A stretch of DNA of 64,000 nucleotides, taken from positions 186,001-250,000 of the forward strand of contig CAMKEG010000004.1 of the NCBI GenBank assembly GCA_946411505.1, written 5' to 3'. The stretch's first letter is position 1, and every line of letters begins with the position of its first letter. Under the pieces are notes generated by a model that saw nothing but the letters and a program-made list of their open reading frames with translations, did not search any database and was not told the origin of the DNA. Below, piece after piece: positions 7,301 to 18,500 of the stretch. The stretch is from an uncultured Treponema sp. Its GTDB lineage: Bacteria > Spirochaetota > Spirochaetia > Treponematales > Treponemataceae. A program made the position numbers and the translations under genes.

Positions 7301-9546
7301 TGGCCCTTGACCAAACTATGTCGTTCATCGTGACCGACGCGGCCGGCAACGAAACCAAGATTGAGGAATTTGAATTTAAGGTTGACCGCGAGAGCGACTT
7401 GCCGGTAGTTCAAATTCAGCTGCCGTTTGAAAACCAGGTAATCACAAAGGACTTCACCATTTCCGGCGTTGTTCTTGACGACGACGGCCCTTGCATGGTC
7501 GCTTACAGAATTGACTCCGGCCCATTCCGCCCCACTGGCGGCGAGGCTGGATACAGCTTTAAGATTGACGTTCCGATTTCGGAAATGACCGACAACGAGC
7601 ACACAATCTTTATGTACGCCATAGACATCAACGGCGTGCGCGGCCGCACTGTGGAGCAAAAGTTCCGCGTGTCGCTTGCCGAGCCTGTTTGCGAAATGAC
7701 CGCCCCCGACATCACAACCACGCAAAAGGGAATCGTCAGCCTTAAGGGAAGGGCCAGCGACAAGAACGGCATAAAGAGCGTCGAAGTTTCTTTGGACAAC
7801 GGCAACAGCTACAACTTGGCCGAGGGAACGACAGAGTGGACTTACACTTTTGACACCCGCGTCTTGCCCGACGGAACGCACGTAGTCTTTGTGCGCACGA
7901 CGGACAACTACGACATAACTTCATTGTATTCCTCTCAAATCAACACGGACAACACCAAGCCAGAAATCAACTTGGAGTTGCCGCTTGACGACTCGCAGAC
8001 TTCCGGCCCCTTGTTCTTCTCCGGCTTTACTTTGGACAACATCAGCCTTGAGGACCTTACGCTGACAATCACTAGTTTGGAGGGCCGCGTTGTTCCCGTT
8101 GCCTTTAGAAACAGGAAGATGAGCGTAGACCGCGTAATCACCGAGACGATTGACATGACTCCGCTTGAGAACGGCCTTTACAACGTAAAGCTTACCGGCG
8201 TTGACGCGGCTGGAAACCAGACCAGCGTGAGCCGCAACATAACGCTTGACAAGAGAATCGCGGCCGCGAACGTTGACATTTACTATCCGCTTAACGGCGA
8301 GAGAAAGCAGGGCGCCTTTACAATCATTGGAGCCGTGCGCGCCGAACGAAAGATTGAAAAATTGAATTTGTTCGTTGACGGAAAGAATGTCGCCGAGACG
8401 GAGCCGAGCATAACGAATTACTACAAGTTCCCGATTGACGCCGGAAAATACGAGGAAGGAATTCACAAGTATTACGTTCAGGCCACGCTTGAAGGCGGCG
8501 CGACAATCAACTCAATCACGCAGACCGTTGACTACAACGCCTACGGCGCTTGGATTAGAATCGACAACTTTGACTACGGCGACTTTGCCTACGACCGTCC
8601 TATAATCAAGGGTAGCGCCGGATACGCAATCAGCGACGCCGAAATCATCGCCTCTAAGAAGAAGGGCGGAAAGGACCTTAAGGAAGACATCGCGCAAAGA
8701 AAGGTTGTAAGCGTTGACCTTAGCTTGAACAACGGAAGAACGTTCAGCCAAATCAGCAAGAGCGGAAAATGGTCTTACAGAATTGAGAACGACGACTTGG
8801 CGGAAGGCTACCACTTCCTCTTGTTCAGGGCAAGAATGGCCAACGGCGAAATCGCCATAAGCCGCTGCATCGTCCAGATTGACAAGACCGCGCCCTTTGT
8901 GCGCATCATCGCGCCCGGCATTGGCGGCCGTTACAACCAAAACTTGCTCTTTAGCGGCTTGAGCAACGACAACGTAGGCTTGTCTTCCGTGACCTTGGCC
9001 TTGCGAAAGGGCGACAAGAACAGCTACGGCGTTCCTAAGTTCATCCAAGGCTTGTACATCGACACAAGCTTCTGGGGAGCCACGCTCTTTGACCTTGGCG
9101 TAGGCCTTACGTTCTTTGACGACAACGTACGCGTCCAGTTTAACTGGGGACAGTTTACGCAGGCGCAGCGCGACATATTCAAGCCGGGCAGCGCTATGCG
9201 TTACGGCGGCGACGCGATTCTTGGCTTTAAGATTATCGCCAACGTGGCCAGCCTGCCTTTTGGCTGGATGTTCGGACATGACTGGGACTGGCTTAGCGCC
9301 AATTTGGCGGTTGGAGCCAGCTTTAAGTACTTTAACCAGTCGGCTTCGGGAAGCGGCCAGATGTTGAGCGCCGTAATTTCTCAGATTGAGTTTCCGAGGA
9401 TGCATTTTGAAAAATGGAAGTGCTTTAAGACGCTCAGCGCTTACACGGAATTCCAATTGTGGTTCATTCCATCCGACACGTCGGGCGTCAACATAGAACG
9501 GGCTGTGTTCCAAACTTCGTTTGGCTTTAGAACCAACGTATTCTAA
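4390..9546 (+). CDS. Giant Ig-like repeat protein with C-terminal beta-barrel-like domain
   Basis: Secreted surface protein of 1718 aa. The start at 4390 gives a normal signal peptide (MKKLTLKICFSLLALTVAAN, cleavage after LFA, residue 23); the open frame before it runs through the promoter. About fifteen bacterial Ig-like units follow. Linkers such as DSDLPVVQI, DNTKPKINI and DKTAPFVRI start successive units, and the strand motif DxxGN recurs. From about residue 1550 the sequence changes to alternating aromatic and glycine strands (YIDTSFWGATLFDLGVGLTF and others) and ends with Phe, as outer-membrane barrel proteins do. I infer a barrel or barrel-like anchor carrying an extended Ig stalk. It is first in an operon with two giant lipoproteins, with 16 bp to the next start. 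No enzymatic motif was seen. Confidence 0.8.
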   Translation: MKKLTLKICFSLLALTVAANLFARDVTERAVENMNSWQETFDINDKKGKYNVIVTAKDKGGNTTFGGPFNIFIDPKSDLPIIGITNPEPNLRVPGNLNIVGTCIDDDAVDYVELILDGGEPVRAKGKEFWSYFVDTTKLEEGNHTIEAYGVDINGVRGESVKNVWCLDRKEPLSAVTNQTMGTLVSGNVHFEGTVEDGNGVTAMDFSVDEGASFQDIKLKKSNKKGTTATFSFTLDTKKLPDGPAVMWFFAHDGQGSIGFYPFLLFVDNTKPKINIAFPPEKTPVKGAFAAAGSAKDIVGLKSLSWEYNGEKGSFEIIAGNPYWVVEFPEAKKNKNGKLTIFAEDTAGNVSSESRSVEIDSVGDKPVVAIDWPKAGMNYGKPEELFVRGLATDDDTVQSVRIVLDGSEIGVVETQGGFYKSLIENKALGGGNHKLSVSAIDIYGVEGPATTVEFKSIGDKPYFNGLKISGGAGAGPLFYGQTISPEQGGNIEIEAGTTAGFANAWYSASKAGSKGEQRILTVGGNESKKVFSIPINTLPWGVVDLKFHVSDTLGREADYSTCVYVSNLTDIKAEPGFEIDQTIEDERLTAKIAKINGEDFVNGMRIVSSGDPKLGGITMELELSAVENALVSYRIFGKARPGEKEVYEGKAITTSRVEKGSSEQKAVLNIPALPARANNIEITVSLGKDYSRKLGGQILVAREHDAGDIEDEKKFYWVADGDTYFSDEFNAYVLPHKTLTAYVNAPGPISADVIGGLAGMNVSVEGNVVTLNCENGGNHRGVQVRANDADGKRYNSPAVNLVVSEDGPAFEIKVPEGFAWVRDSIRLQGTVADPSGVVALDYSIDNGANWTPIPFRTGAQNVNIYVDINAAERPEGMIPVDIRAKNTSGLVSFYRSAVTRDVTPPDAKIVVPEPESILNGINTIAILASDNGALAKSEYGSPTSRDGRAGVRRSPIPLTIMPHTIVGDDDLALDQTMSFIVTDAAGNETKIEEFEFKVDRESDLPVVQIQLPFENQVITKDFTISGVVLDDDGPCMVAYRIDSGPFRPTGGEAGYSFKIDVPISEMTDNEHTIFMYAIDINGVRGRTVEQKFRVSLAEPVCEMTAPDITTTQKGIVSLKGRASDKNGIKSVEVSLDNGNSYNLAEGTTEWTYTFDTRVLPDGTHVVFVRTTDNYDITSLYSSQINTDNTKPEINLELPLDDSQTSGPLFFSGFTLDNISLEDLTLTITSLEGRVVPVAFRNRKMSVDRVITETIDMTPLENGLYNVKLTGVDAAGNQTSVSRNITLDKRIAAANVDIYYPLNGERKQGAFTIIGAVRAERKIEKLNLFVDGKNVAETEPSITNYYKFPIDAGKYEEGIHKYYVQATLEGGATINSITQTVDYNAYGAWIRIDNFDYGDFAYDRPIIKGSAGYAISDAEIIASKKKGGKDLKEDIAQRKVVSVDLSLNNGRTFSQISKSGKWSYRIENDDLAEGYHFLLFRARMANGEIAISRCIVQIDKTAPFVRIIAPGIGGRYNQNLLFSGLSNDNVGLSSVTLALRKGDKNSYGVPKFIQGLYIDTSFWGATLFDLGVGLTFFDDNVRVQFNWGQFTQAQRDIFKPGSAMRYGGDAILGFKIIANVASLPFGWMFGHDWDWLSANLAVGASFKYFNQSASGSGQMLSAVISQIEFPRMHFEKWKCFKTLSAYTEFQLWFIPSDTSGVNIERAVFQTSFGFRTNVF

Positions 9547-9562
9547 GCGGAGGCGGATAGGC

Positions 9563-12500
9563 ATGAAGAAGGATTTGAAAACTATTTTTAAGAAAATCGG
9601 GCTTTCTCTTGGAGCGGCCGCCGCGGCCTTTGTTTGGTCAACTTGCGACGTTGGACTTGGCGAAGCGGTTGACACAATGGCTCCATCTGTTTCCGTTACT
9701 TCTCCAGCCGCCTCGTCCGTTTGCGCCAAGGCCGTTAAGATTGAAGGAACTTGTTCCGACGACAAGGGAATCTCCTCCGTAAAAATTGTTGTGACAAACA
9801 CCAAGACCGGAGCGAAGTACAACTACTACGCGGAAATCAAGGACCAAAAGAACTGGACAAAGACCATAAACGAATTGGTTGAGAATTCCGGATACCCCTT
9901 GCCCGACGGCTCCTACACGGCCGATGTCGTGGCGACCGACGTTTTTGGAAGAAGCAGCGGAACTTCGAGCACGGCCTTTGACATTGACAACACCGAGCCG
10001 ATTTTCTGCGTGACAAGCCCCAGTTCTTTGGACATAAGCGATCCGCGCAAATACGGCCGCTCGGTCAGCGTAAGCGGCGAGATTGCGGACGACCACGCCA
10101 TCGCCAAGATGGAAATCCGCGTGTTCCGCACGGACGCAAGCGGAACAAGCTGCGTGGAAATCACCGACAAGCTGGCCAAGAAAGAATTTAAGGACTTTGA
10201 GACCGCAGGCGGAACGACAGTTTACATCGCCAAATATTTTGACGCGGAACCGGCCGCCACAAACGCCGACGGAAGCGAAAACCCAGACTACAAGCTTTAC
10301 AAAAACTACATGGCGATTTACGACGGAGTGACTCTTGGACAGGACGTTTTCATTTACGTTGTTCCAACGCTTACGGACATCGCCGGAAACACAAGCAAGC
10401 AAAGCTATGTTTCTACAGAAATGAAAAAAATCATCGCGGCTTCTTGCGGCGTGGAGACAACGATTGACTCCTTGCAGACCGCGCAGCTGATGAAAATTTA
10501 CAACGGCACTTACAATTTAAAGGAGCTTAACCAAGAGCAAAGGACGAAGGTTCTTTCCATAATGAATGGAACATACGCCTTGCAGCCCGGCGACAAGCCC
10601 TACTATTGCTATTACGACGACGAGGACGCCACAAAGCGCAGCCCCTTCGCGGCCAATGTAAACTCCAACAACAGTCCGACCTACGACTTTAATGGCTACG
10701 AAAATCCGACGACAAACGCCGAGGGTTGGATTGGCGTCAACACCGGCGGAACAATCACAATCACCTTAAAGGCCGGTCGCGACGCTTGGGGTATTTTGCC
10801 CTCAAGCCTTGAAGTGAACCTTTACGAGTGCGATGACCACGGAACAAAAACAACTGGCGACATAGCCTTTAGTTCCAATCCATTTAAAGACCCGACTTCA
10901 GTCGCGACTGTCTTTATAAAAGACGCCACAAACACGGAGACAAAAAATATCGAGACTTCCGTCACAAACCAGTCTTATTACGTCACGCTCCCTTCATTGA
11001 AATCCGGAAACAAATACATTCTTGAGGCTGGCGGAAAAGACGAAAACGATTTGGACTTGATTCCTGTCGGAGGAAATTGGTACGGCTTTAAGGTCGCGTC
11101 CGCCATCACGCCGCCGTCGTTTACTTGCGGCGACTTGGTATATGTAAGCGGCAGAGCTTTTTCTGGCGGATACAAAGTCAGGCTTAACATCAAGGACGAA
11201 TCCGACAAGATAAAGACAAACGGCATAACAGTGACCGGATACTTGTATGACAAGCATATTCCGGGCAGGGCCTACATAAAGAATTACCCAGCGCCCGCAG
11301 GATTGATAAAAAATTATAATGGAACAAGCGCGCCTGCCATAAAAGACGGCGCGTCCGCGAACTTCTATTACATTGACATTTCATTGAAGGACTTTGCGAC
11401 AGTATCCGCGGACGGAAATTATTCGGTTGTCCTTGAGGCAGTTGGACATTATCTGGATGAAAATGGCAATATGGCGGATTCTAGCCCCGCCACTTTCTTG
11501 ATTTGGGTTGACGCGGCCGCTCCCGCGATAACGATTGGCTCTCCAAAAGATGGAGAGGCTTTGATTACCGAAAGCTTTGCAAGTTATGAAAGCGAGGGCG
11601 AAGGCGCCCTAAAAAGAACGTCAATCACGCCGACAGGAAACTGGAGCGACCTTGACGGATCTTCCACCCACCGCTTGTGGTATACGGTTGACGACGACGC
11701 GCAGCCCAGCCTTTCTTGGCAGGCCGCCAGCGGAACTTACGTTCGCGGAACAAACTATTACGAGCGCCAAGTTGAGGGCCAAGATTGCTACGCGCTTTTG
11801 GACACCGACAATTTTGTCGCCGGCGAAACGAGCGTGGACGGTTATTATACGCTGTCTTTGGCTCCTTCGGCGGCAGGAAAAACTTGGACGGAAGTTGGCG
11901 GCGTAAGCCAAGTCGCAAGCCAAACAACTTGGGAACAAAAGATAAATGTCGTCGAAGGCTCTGGAAAAATCTTCCGTGTTGTCGGCGTTGACGCTGTGGG
12001 AAACTTGAGCGCGGTTGTCCAAAGAACCGGCCTTAAATACGACTTTGAAAAGCCGAAAATCACGCTTGACAGCGAGCCCGCCAGCAACGGCTATTACAAC
12101 GCCGCCAACGCGACAGGCGGAAAGCTGACTGTTGAATTTACAGCGACTGATTCTTATAAAATCGACGCGGCCGGCGTGACTGTCGCGGCGACCAAAAACG
12201 GCTCTGACACGGCCAGCGGAACTAGCGGCTATACTTGCGAAATAAAGCAAGCCAAGGACGCGTCCGGCGCCGACAATCCCAGGGCCGTGAAGGTGACAAT
12301 CACTTTGACTTCCGGCGGAACAAGCGACGGCGAATGGAAGTGGACTGTAAGCGCCAACGACGCGGCCGGCCGAGCCGCCCAAAGCTATGAGCTTGGCAGA
12401 ATCGTCGACACAGTGGCGCCTTCATTTGAAGTTTTTCCGGACACAGAGCCGGCCGCCATTAAGGGAAAGAAAATCGTTGTCGGAAGCGGCGATAAGTCAA

Positions 12501-15500
12501 CGTGGAAGGATTGGAACGGCGCTTGGCATTCTTCCACCGGCCTTGTCTTTAACGGAAACTTTAAGGAAGAGACGAGCGGACTGGCGAAGATTTTGTACAC
12601 TCTGCTCCCGGCCGGAGCCACGCAAGAATTGAACGGCGAAAAAACCCGTGCCGGCGAAAAGGGAAGCCTTGTTTCGTTTAGTTTGACTGTTACAGGCTTT
12701 GAGCAAAGCGTCCGCTCGGACACAGGCGCTTTGACAAGCAACAGCCTTTACATAAGCGTGACCGACAAGGCCGGAAATGTTTCTGGCAAAGAAATATTGA
12801 CGATAGACATCGACCAAAGCCAGCCGCTCTTTGCCGCGGCTTGGTACACTTATGTTGCAAACCCCGCCGCAAGCGATTTGGCCGCGGCCGAAGGAAGCCT
12901 TGTTTCTGACGGAACAAAGGACATGACGGTTTACGGAACAGTTTCAAGCCCCTTGAGCGGCGTGGCCGGCCTTGACTGGCAGATAACGCCCGCCGCCGGA
13001 GGAGACGCCACCGACCCTGCGCCGACAATCAAATACACCGCCGCCGCTTTGACCGACGCGGCCTCTTATGCAAACGCAACATGGAAGGATTTGGGGACCG
13101 GCGCCGTAACTGACAAGTCCAAGGTGACAGGTTGGATGGCCGTGATTGCGGCGGCCAAGCTTGACGCGGGAGACGTTTATGTAACTGCCAAGAATGTGGC
13201 CGAGAAAGCCGTCAAGACGCAAATCTTTACTATTGATAAAGACGTGGTCGCTCCTACGATAAACATGAACACGCCGGACACTATGATTGCATCGTACAAC
13301 GCGACGGCCGCCGGTTCTTCTTCCACCACACCTCCTACGGATAAGCCCGACGGCTCTACTGTTCCGACGACATCGACAAGCGTCAACGGAACCGTAAAGA
13401 TTGCCGGAAACTCAGACGACGAAAAAGAGCTTTCCGCGACTGAAGTTTACTGGTCGCTTGACGGAACGGCTTCCATTGACGAAAGCCGGGGAGCAAATCC
13501 TGACCACAAGATAGATGACACGGGAACTTCGATTTACAACTGGAATGTGGCTCAATACGAGTTTAGCAAACTGAACGACGAAAAGACAAAATTCCTCTTT
13601 GCCGACGGAACTGAATATGATGGACACGCGCAGACTGTTTACATAAAGGTCGCCGCCACAGACAAGGCCCACAACAAGACAATTTCTGTTTACGAGTATA
13701 CTGTGGACCCGGACAGCGACAGGCCAAAAATCACCTTTAGCGCGCCCGACGATTTGAGCGCCATGTTGCCGACTGCCTATGTGCTTAAAAAAGGCTCGGC
13801 GCTTTTGCGCGGAAAGGTTGAGGACGACGACGGCTTGACTGGCCTTAAGCTTTGGTACAACGACAACGGCGAGGCCGACGCCAGCAGCGCGGACGGACTA
13901 AAGTGGACCGAGCTTGGACTTACAAGCGGCGTGTTTGAAATCTTTAGCGACACAAACGAGCATGACGGACAGCACAAGCTTAAGTTTAAGGTTGAGGACG
14001 CAAAGGGAACGACCTTTGTTACAGGCGACGGAAGCGGAACCAACAATACATGGCTGCGTCCAAAAATCCACAAGGCCGGAACAGGCGCAAGCGAGACTTT
14101 CTTTGGCGCGAGCGACAGCGACGACTGCTTTGTTTACATCGCCATCGACACAAAGAAGCCTGCAATAGAAAACAAGAGCTATTTTGTAGGAGACAGCGCA
14201 TCCGCCTCTGTTGAAAATTCCAGCAAAACCCTTGGACTTTTGGGCGGAAAGAAAGACAAGTTTACCATTTACTTCTACGCCAAGGACGAAAGCGGCCTTG
14301 ACTTAACCAAGACAACTTTTGTTTTCAACGGAACGACTTACGCAAAAGAAGTGACCGCTTCCACAGACCCCGCTATGCCTGGCTATTCACTGATTACCGT
14401 AAAGGACATAAGCGTGGCCGGCCTTCCTTCTGGCAGCAATTATGCTGGAACGATTAAAGTGACCGACAATGCCGGCTTGGAAAACACCGACACGATTCCC
14501 GTTGAAGTTGACAACGACGCGCCGGAGCTTACGATAATAAATCCGTCGCAAAGCTCAAGCCAGACAGTCAGCGGAAGCGTCAACGCATACGGAACTGTAA
14601 GCGGCGCCGACAGCGGCACAAAGCTTTATTACGCGCTTACTTTTGAAGACGACAATAACGACACTGCCGCCGCCACCACCACGCCGGCAGACAGCGCCTT
14701 TAAGGAAATAAAGCAAAAGAGCAAGTTGATGTGGTACGTCTACTTTGACGGCGGGGTTTCGACTGAAGAAGAGACACACGCAGTCACGCTCAACAAATAC
14801 CTCAGCGACAATAGCGCCACTATTAACCACGTAACTGCAAGCGAAGCGACAATCGCTAACGGAACCTTTACAAAGGCGGGCGGCGTTGTCATCTACCTTT
14901 GGGCAAGGGCCGAGGACGCCGTTGGAAACGTAAAGACCGAACATTACAAGGTTTTGCTTGACCCGCAGGGCGACAAGCCAGAAGTTTCGTTCTCATATCC
15001 TGCCGCCAACGGCGACACTATGGGCGGAGAAATAAAGATTTACGGCGGCGCCAGGTCAAAGGACAAGACGAATCCAACCATAAAAGCCGTCTTTGCGCAA
15101 ATCATTACAAATTCGCATGAATACAAGGACGCAAGCTACACGCCGCCGGCAAGCGGTTGGGGAACTTTGAGCTACGACCCTAATGCCAAGAAAATCACCG
15201 CGTTTACGCTAAAGGCAAACGACTGGACCTACTTGCAGGCGGCCGGCTACCCTGTCTACAAGATGGATGGATATCCCGCCACGCAAACCCCTTGGACTTC
15301 TTCCAACACTGACGATGACGCCGTCAAGTATGGAATTCCAATCACTCCCAACGGAAGCTCTTGGTCAATCAAGTTGAACGCCAAGGGCGAGCTTAACCCC
15401 AAGGCTGCCGAGGCTGGACAAGAAGCCACGACCAACCTAGCGGCGATTCGCATCCAATCTTACGACGGAGTTCATTTTAGCTCTACCGAAAGCAGGGCGT

Positions 15501-18500
15501 TTATAGTTGACTCGGACACGCCGCAGCTTAGGGACTTGATGCTTGAACAATTTGGCTTGAACGGAACTGAAGCCTCTGCGACGGCGTCAAGGGAATACGT
15601 GGAAGACATGTATGTAACCGGAAAGTGGTTCTTGACCTTTACCCTTAACGACGGCCAAGCCATGGGCGTTGTAAAAATAGGAAAGGGAAACACTGCCGCC
15701 GCGGCGGAGAGCGCCAAATTTACATATTTAGGACTTGATGGCGGCGTCCAAAAGGATTACACAGACCCGACGCAAACAGGCGCCAATTATGGTGTTGTTA
15801 CAAGGGATACGGCCAGTTCGGATTATAAAAAGCTGAACGTGAAGTATCCGCTGGACACTGCCAGCGGTTGCGGAACCCAATATGTTTACGTTTACTATGA
15901 AGACTCTTCTGGAAAGGGAGGCGACCAGGCCGCCAAAACTTACAAAATAAGCTATGACAACAAGGCTCCGGCTTTGGCCGTGGAAGCCGACGAAAAGTAC
16001 AGCTTCCCCTTGCCAGTCCAGCAATCCGACGGCTGGTACACAATCAAGTCAAAGGTAAGCGAGCCCAAGCAGGGCGTCACCGACCAGTCTGGATTTGAGC
16101 GCGTGGCCTTCTACTTTACGCGCGGAACCGGCGCCAATGAGGAAATATTTGACCCGATGATAAAGAAGGGCGCGACTGGAAACAGAATCTCTACATCCGG
16201 CCTTACAAAGAAATACGGCCTTTATTGGAAGAGCCAGACTGTAGGCCGCGACGCGAACGACCTTAACGTTCTTACAATAAGCGCCGACTCCAACATCCAT
16301 GTTGGCGGCCTTGCTGAGATTGACGGCGCCGTTTATAGAATCATGAGCATAGACGGCTCAAAGGTGACCATAAACGGCCAGCCAAGAAAAGAAGCCACTG
16401 CCGCGCTTTTTGCCGTGGCCAACGTTGTGGACAACACAATTCAAGAAAGCTCTTACGGCGCGCGCCGCGTGACTGACTACGGCTTTGGCTACGACAGTCC
16501 GTCAAACGACGACGGCGACTTAATGGTTGAGACCGTGGTGAACGACAACACCGACTGGACTTGGAGCGCCAACATTTACTCAAAGAACATCGCCGACGGA
16601 CCGGTAAAAATTCACTATGTCGCCTTTGACAAGGCCGGAAACTGGGCGCAGGCGGGCGGAGTCAATTCCGAGGAAACGACTGTGTCAGACCCGCCGGTTG
16701 TCGCCGCTGCCGTGGCCAACAACAGGCCGCGCGTCGCAAACCTTTACGTGGGCACCGACCTTAATGGTAACAACGCCATTGACGGAAGCTACAACGGCGC
16801 CACGGAGAGCGCGCGCGGCGAATGGTCTGTTCCATATAATAAGGCATCTTCTTTGACTTGGAACCAGGACACCAACAGCGGAACGGCCAAGCCTGACGCC
16901 GTTCTTGGAAGCGCCTCCAACGCCTACCTTACCGCAAAGGGAATGACGGTCATCAAGCCCGAAATCCTTGGCGGAAACGGAAACATTTTCTACGCTTACA
17001 AGTTTACCAATGCCGCCGGAACTGAGTTGGCAAAGGGAAACAACGCCACGGCCTTTATAACCGAGGCGCAAACAATCGCCAATCCTATGGCCAACGAAAG
17101 CGCTCGCTTGGCGGACATAACGATTCAAGCGGGCGACTGGACCACTAACACGCTTAGAACTGGCGGAATCCCCGACACAGGAGCGGCAAGCCCGCACAAG
17201 GTTGAATTTACCTTCTACGACCAGACCGAAGGCGCTCCCGCTTACGGAGCGACAGGCTTTGACACTAGAAGCGACCTTGCCAGCGCCACAATTTACATGG
17301 CCGTAAGCATGGCCGACGCGGAAGAGCCAAAGGCCACGCGCGAAGACCTTTTCTGGAAGGCAAAGGGCGCGACAGACGACGAAGGCAACAACAACAACTC
17401 CGTCGCTTGGGAAGGCTCTACGCCGCTTGGACACATCGACCTTGGCGCCGACTTGCCCGACATATTCAAGGCGACCGGCGCCACGGCCTATACCGATACC
17501 AAGGACGGAACCACATATCCCGCCGCCGAAATGGACCGCGACTCAAAGGCCAGCGGAAAGATTGTCCTTCGCGGAAAAGTGAGCGACAACAAGATGCTTT
17601 ACCACATCTATCTAAAGATACCCGCGATGTCCACAAAGTTTGCGGCCGCGAAAAACGTGGACGCGAACTTTGGATATAACGCGACTTACGGCTACATGGC
17701 GGCCACTTACAATGCCTCTGCCGGCGATTGGACAACGCCAGTCGCGACGGACGCAACGCTTTCTAGCTACGGAATCAAGTTTACCGTGACGGACAGAAAG
17801 GTAAAGGCCAGCGGACACACCGCCGACTGGGAATTTGTCTGGGACACAAGCTACATAAACAATGTGGCCGCGGCTGACGTCACGGTTGACGTTTACGCAA
17901 GCGACCAGGTTTTGACCAGCGCGGTTGACGCGGGCGGCGCTTACACAAGCCTTAACGGAACTGCAAAATACACCGCTCCCGCTCCGCAAGAAAAGAACGT
18001 AAGCGGCTCTACAGCGGCAACAGCCGGCAACAAGCCCGACACCTTGCAGATTGACGTTGTGCCGTATATTACCGGGCTTACAACCACGCTTAGCGCCAAT
18101 GGCGTTGAATACACGCGAACGGCCAAGGGCCACTGGCCGGTCTACGAAAGAGCCGGAACGGACGAGAAGTTTGTTGTAAACGGCTTTAACTTTGTCAAGG
18201 GCAATGGCGCTTTGGCCGGCCAGTCAATGACGGCCAGCGGCTGGCTTGTCGTGACAAAGGGCGCGACAGAACATGAAGTCATGTCATTGAACAACATAAA
18301 CAACAACGACGCAAAGTTGAGCGGAACCGACTACGACAACGCCTACAACCGCCAGCCTAACGGCAAGAACAACAACCGTTTGACTGACAACGTTTACATT
18401 GACGTTTGGCAGCTCGCTCCAAGCGCGGCAAGTTTGGGAGACCAAGAGATTGACACTCCGATTATGAAAATCAAGCCCGGCGATGCAGGATTGATAGGTT

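Noticed and set aside
8512..9822. 436-aa open frame on the minus strand across the end of the first giant gene
   Set aside because: It is antisense to a clear coding region, has no family motif, start signal or signal peptide, and reflects codon bias that suppresses stops in the opposite frame. The same holds for other long antisense frames in the giant genes.
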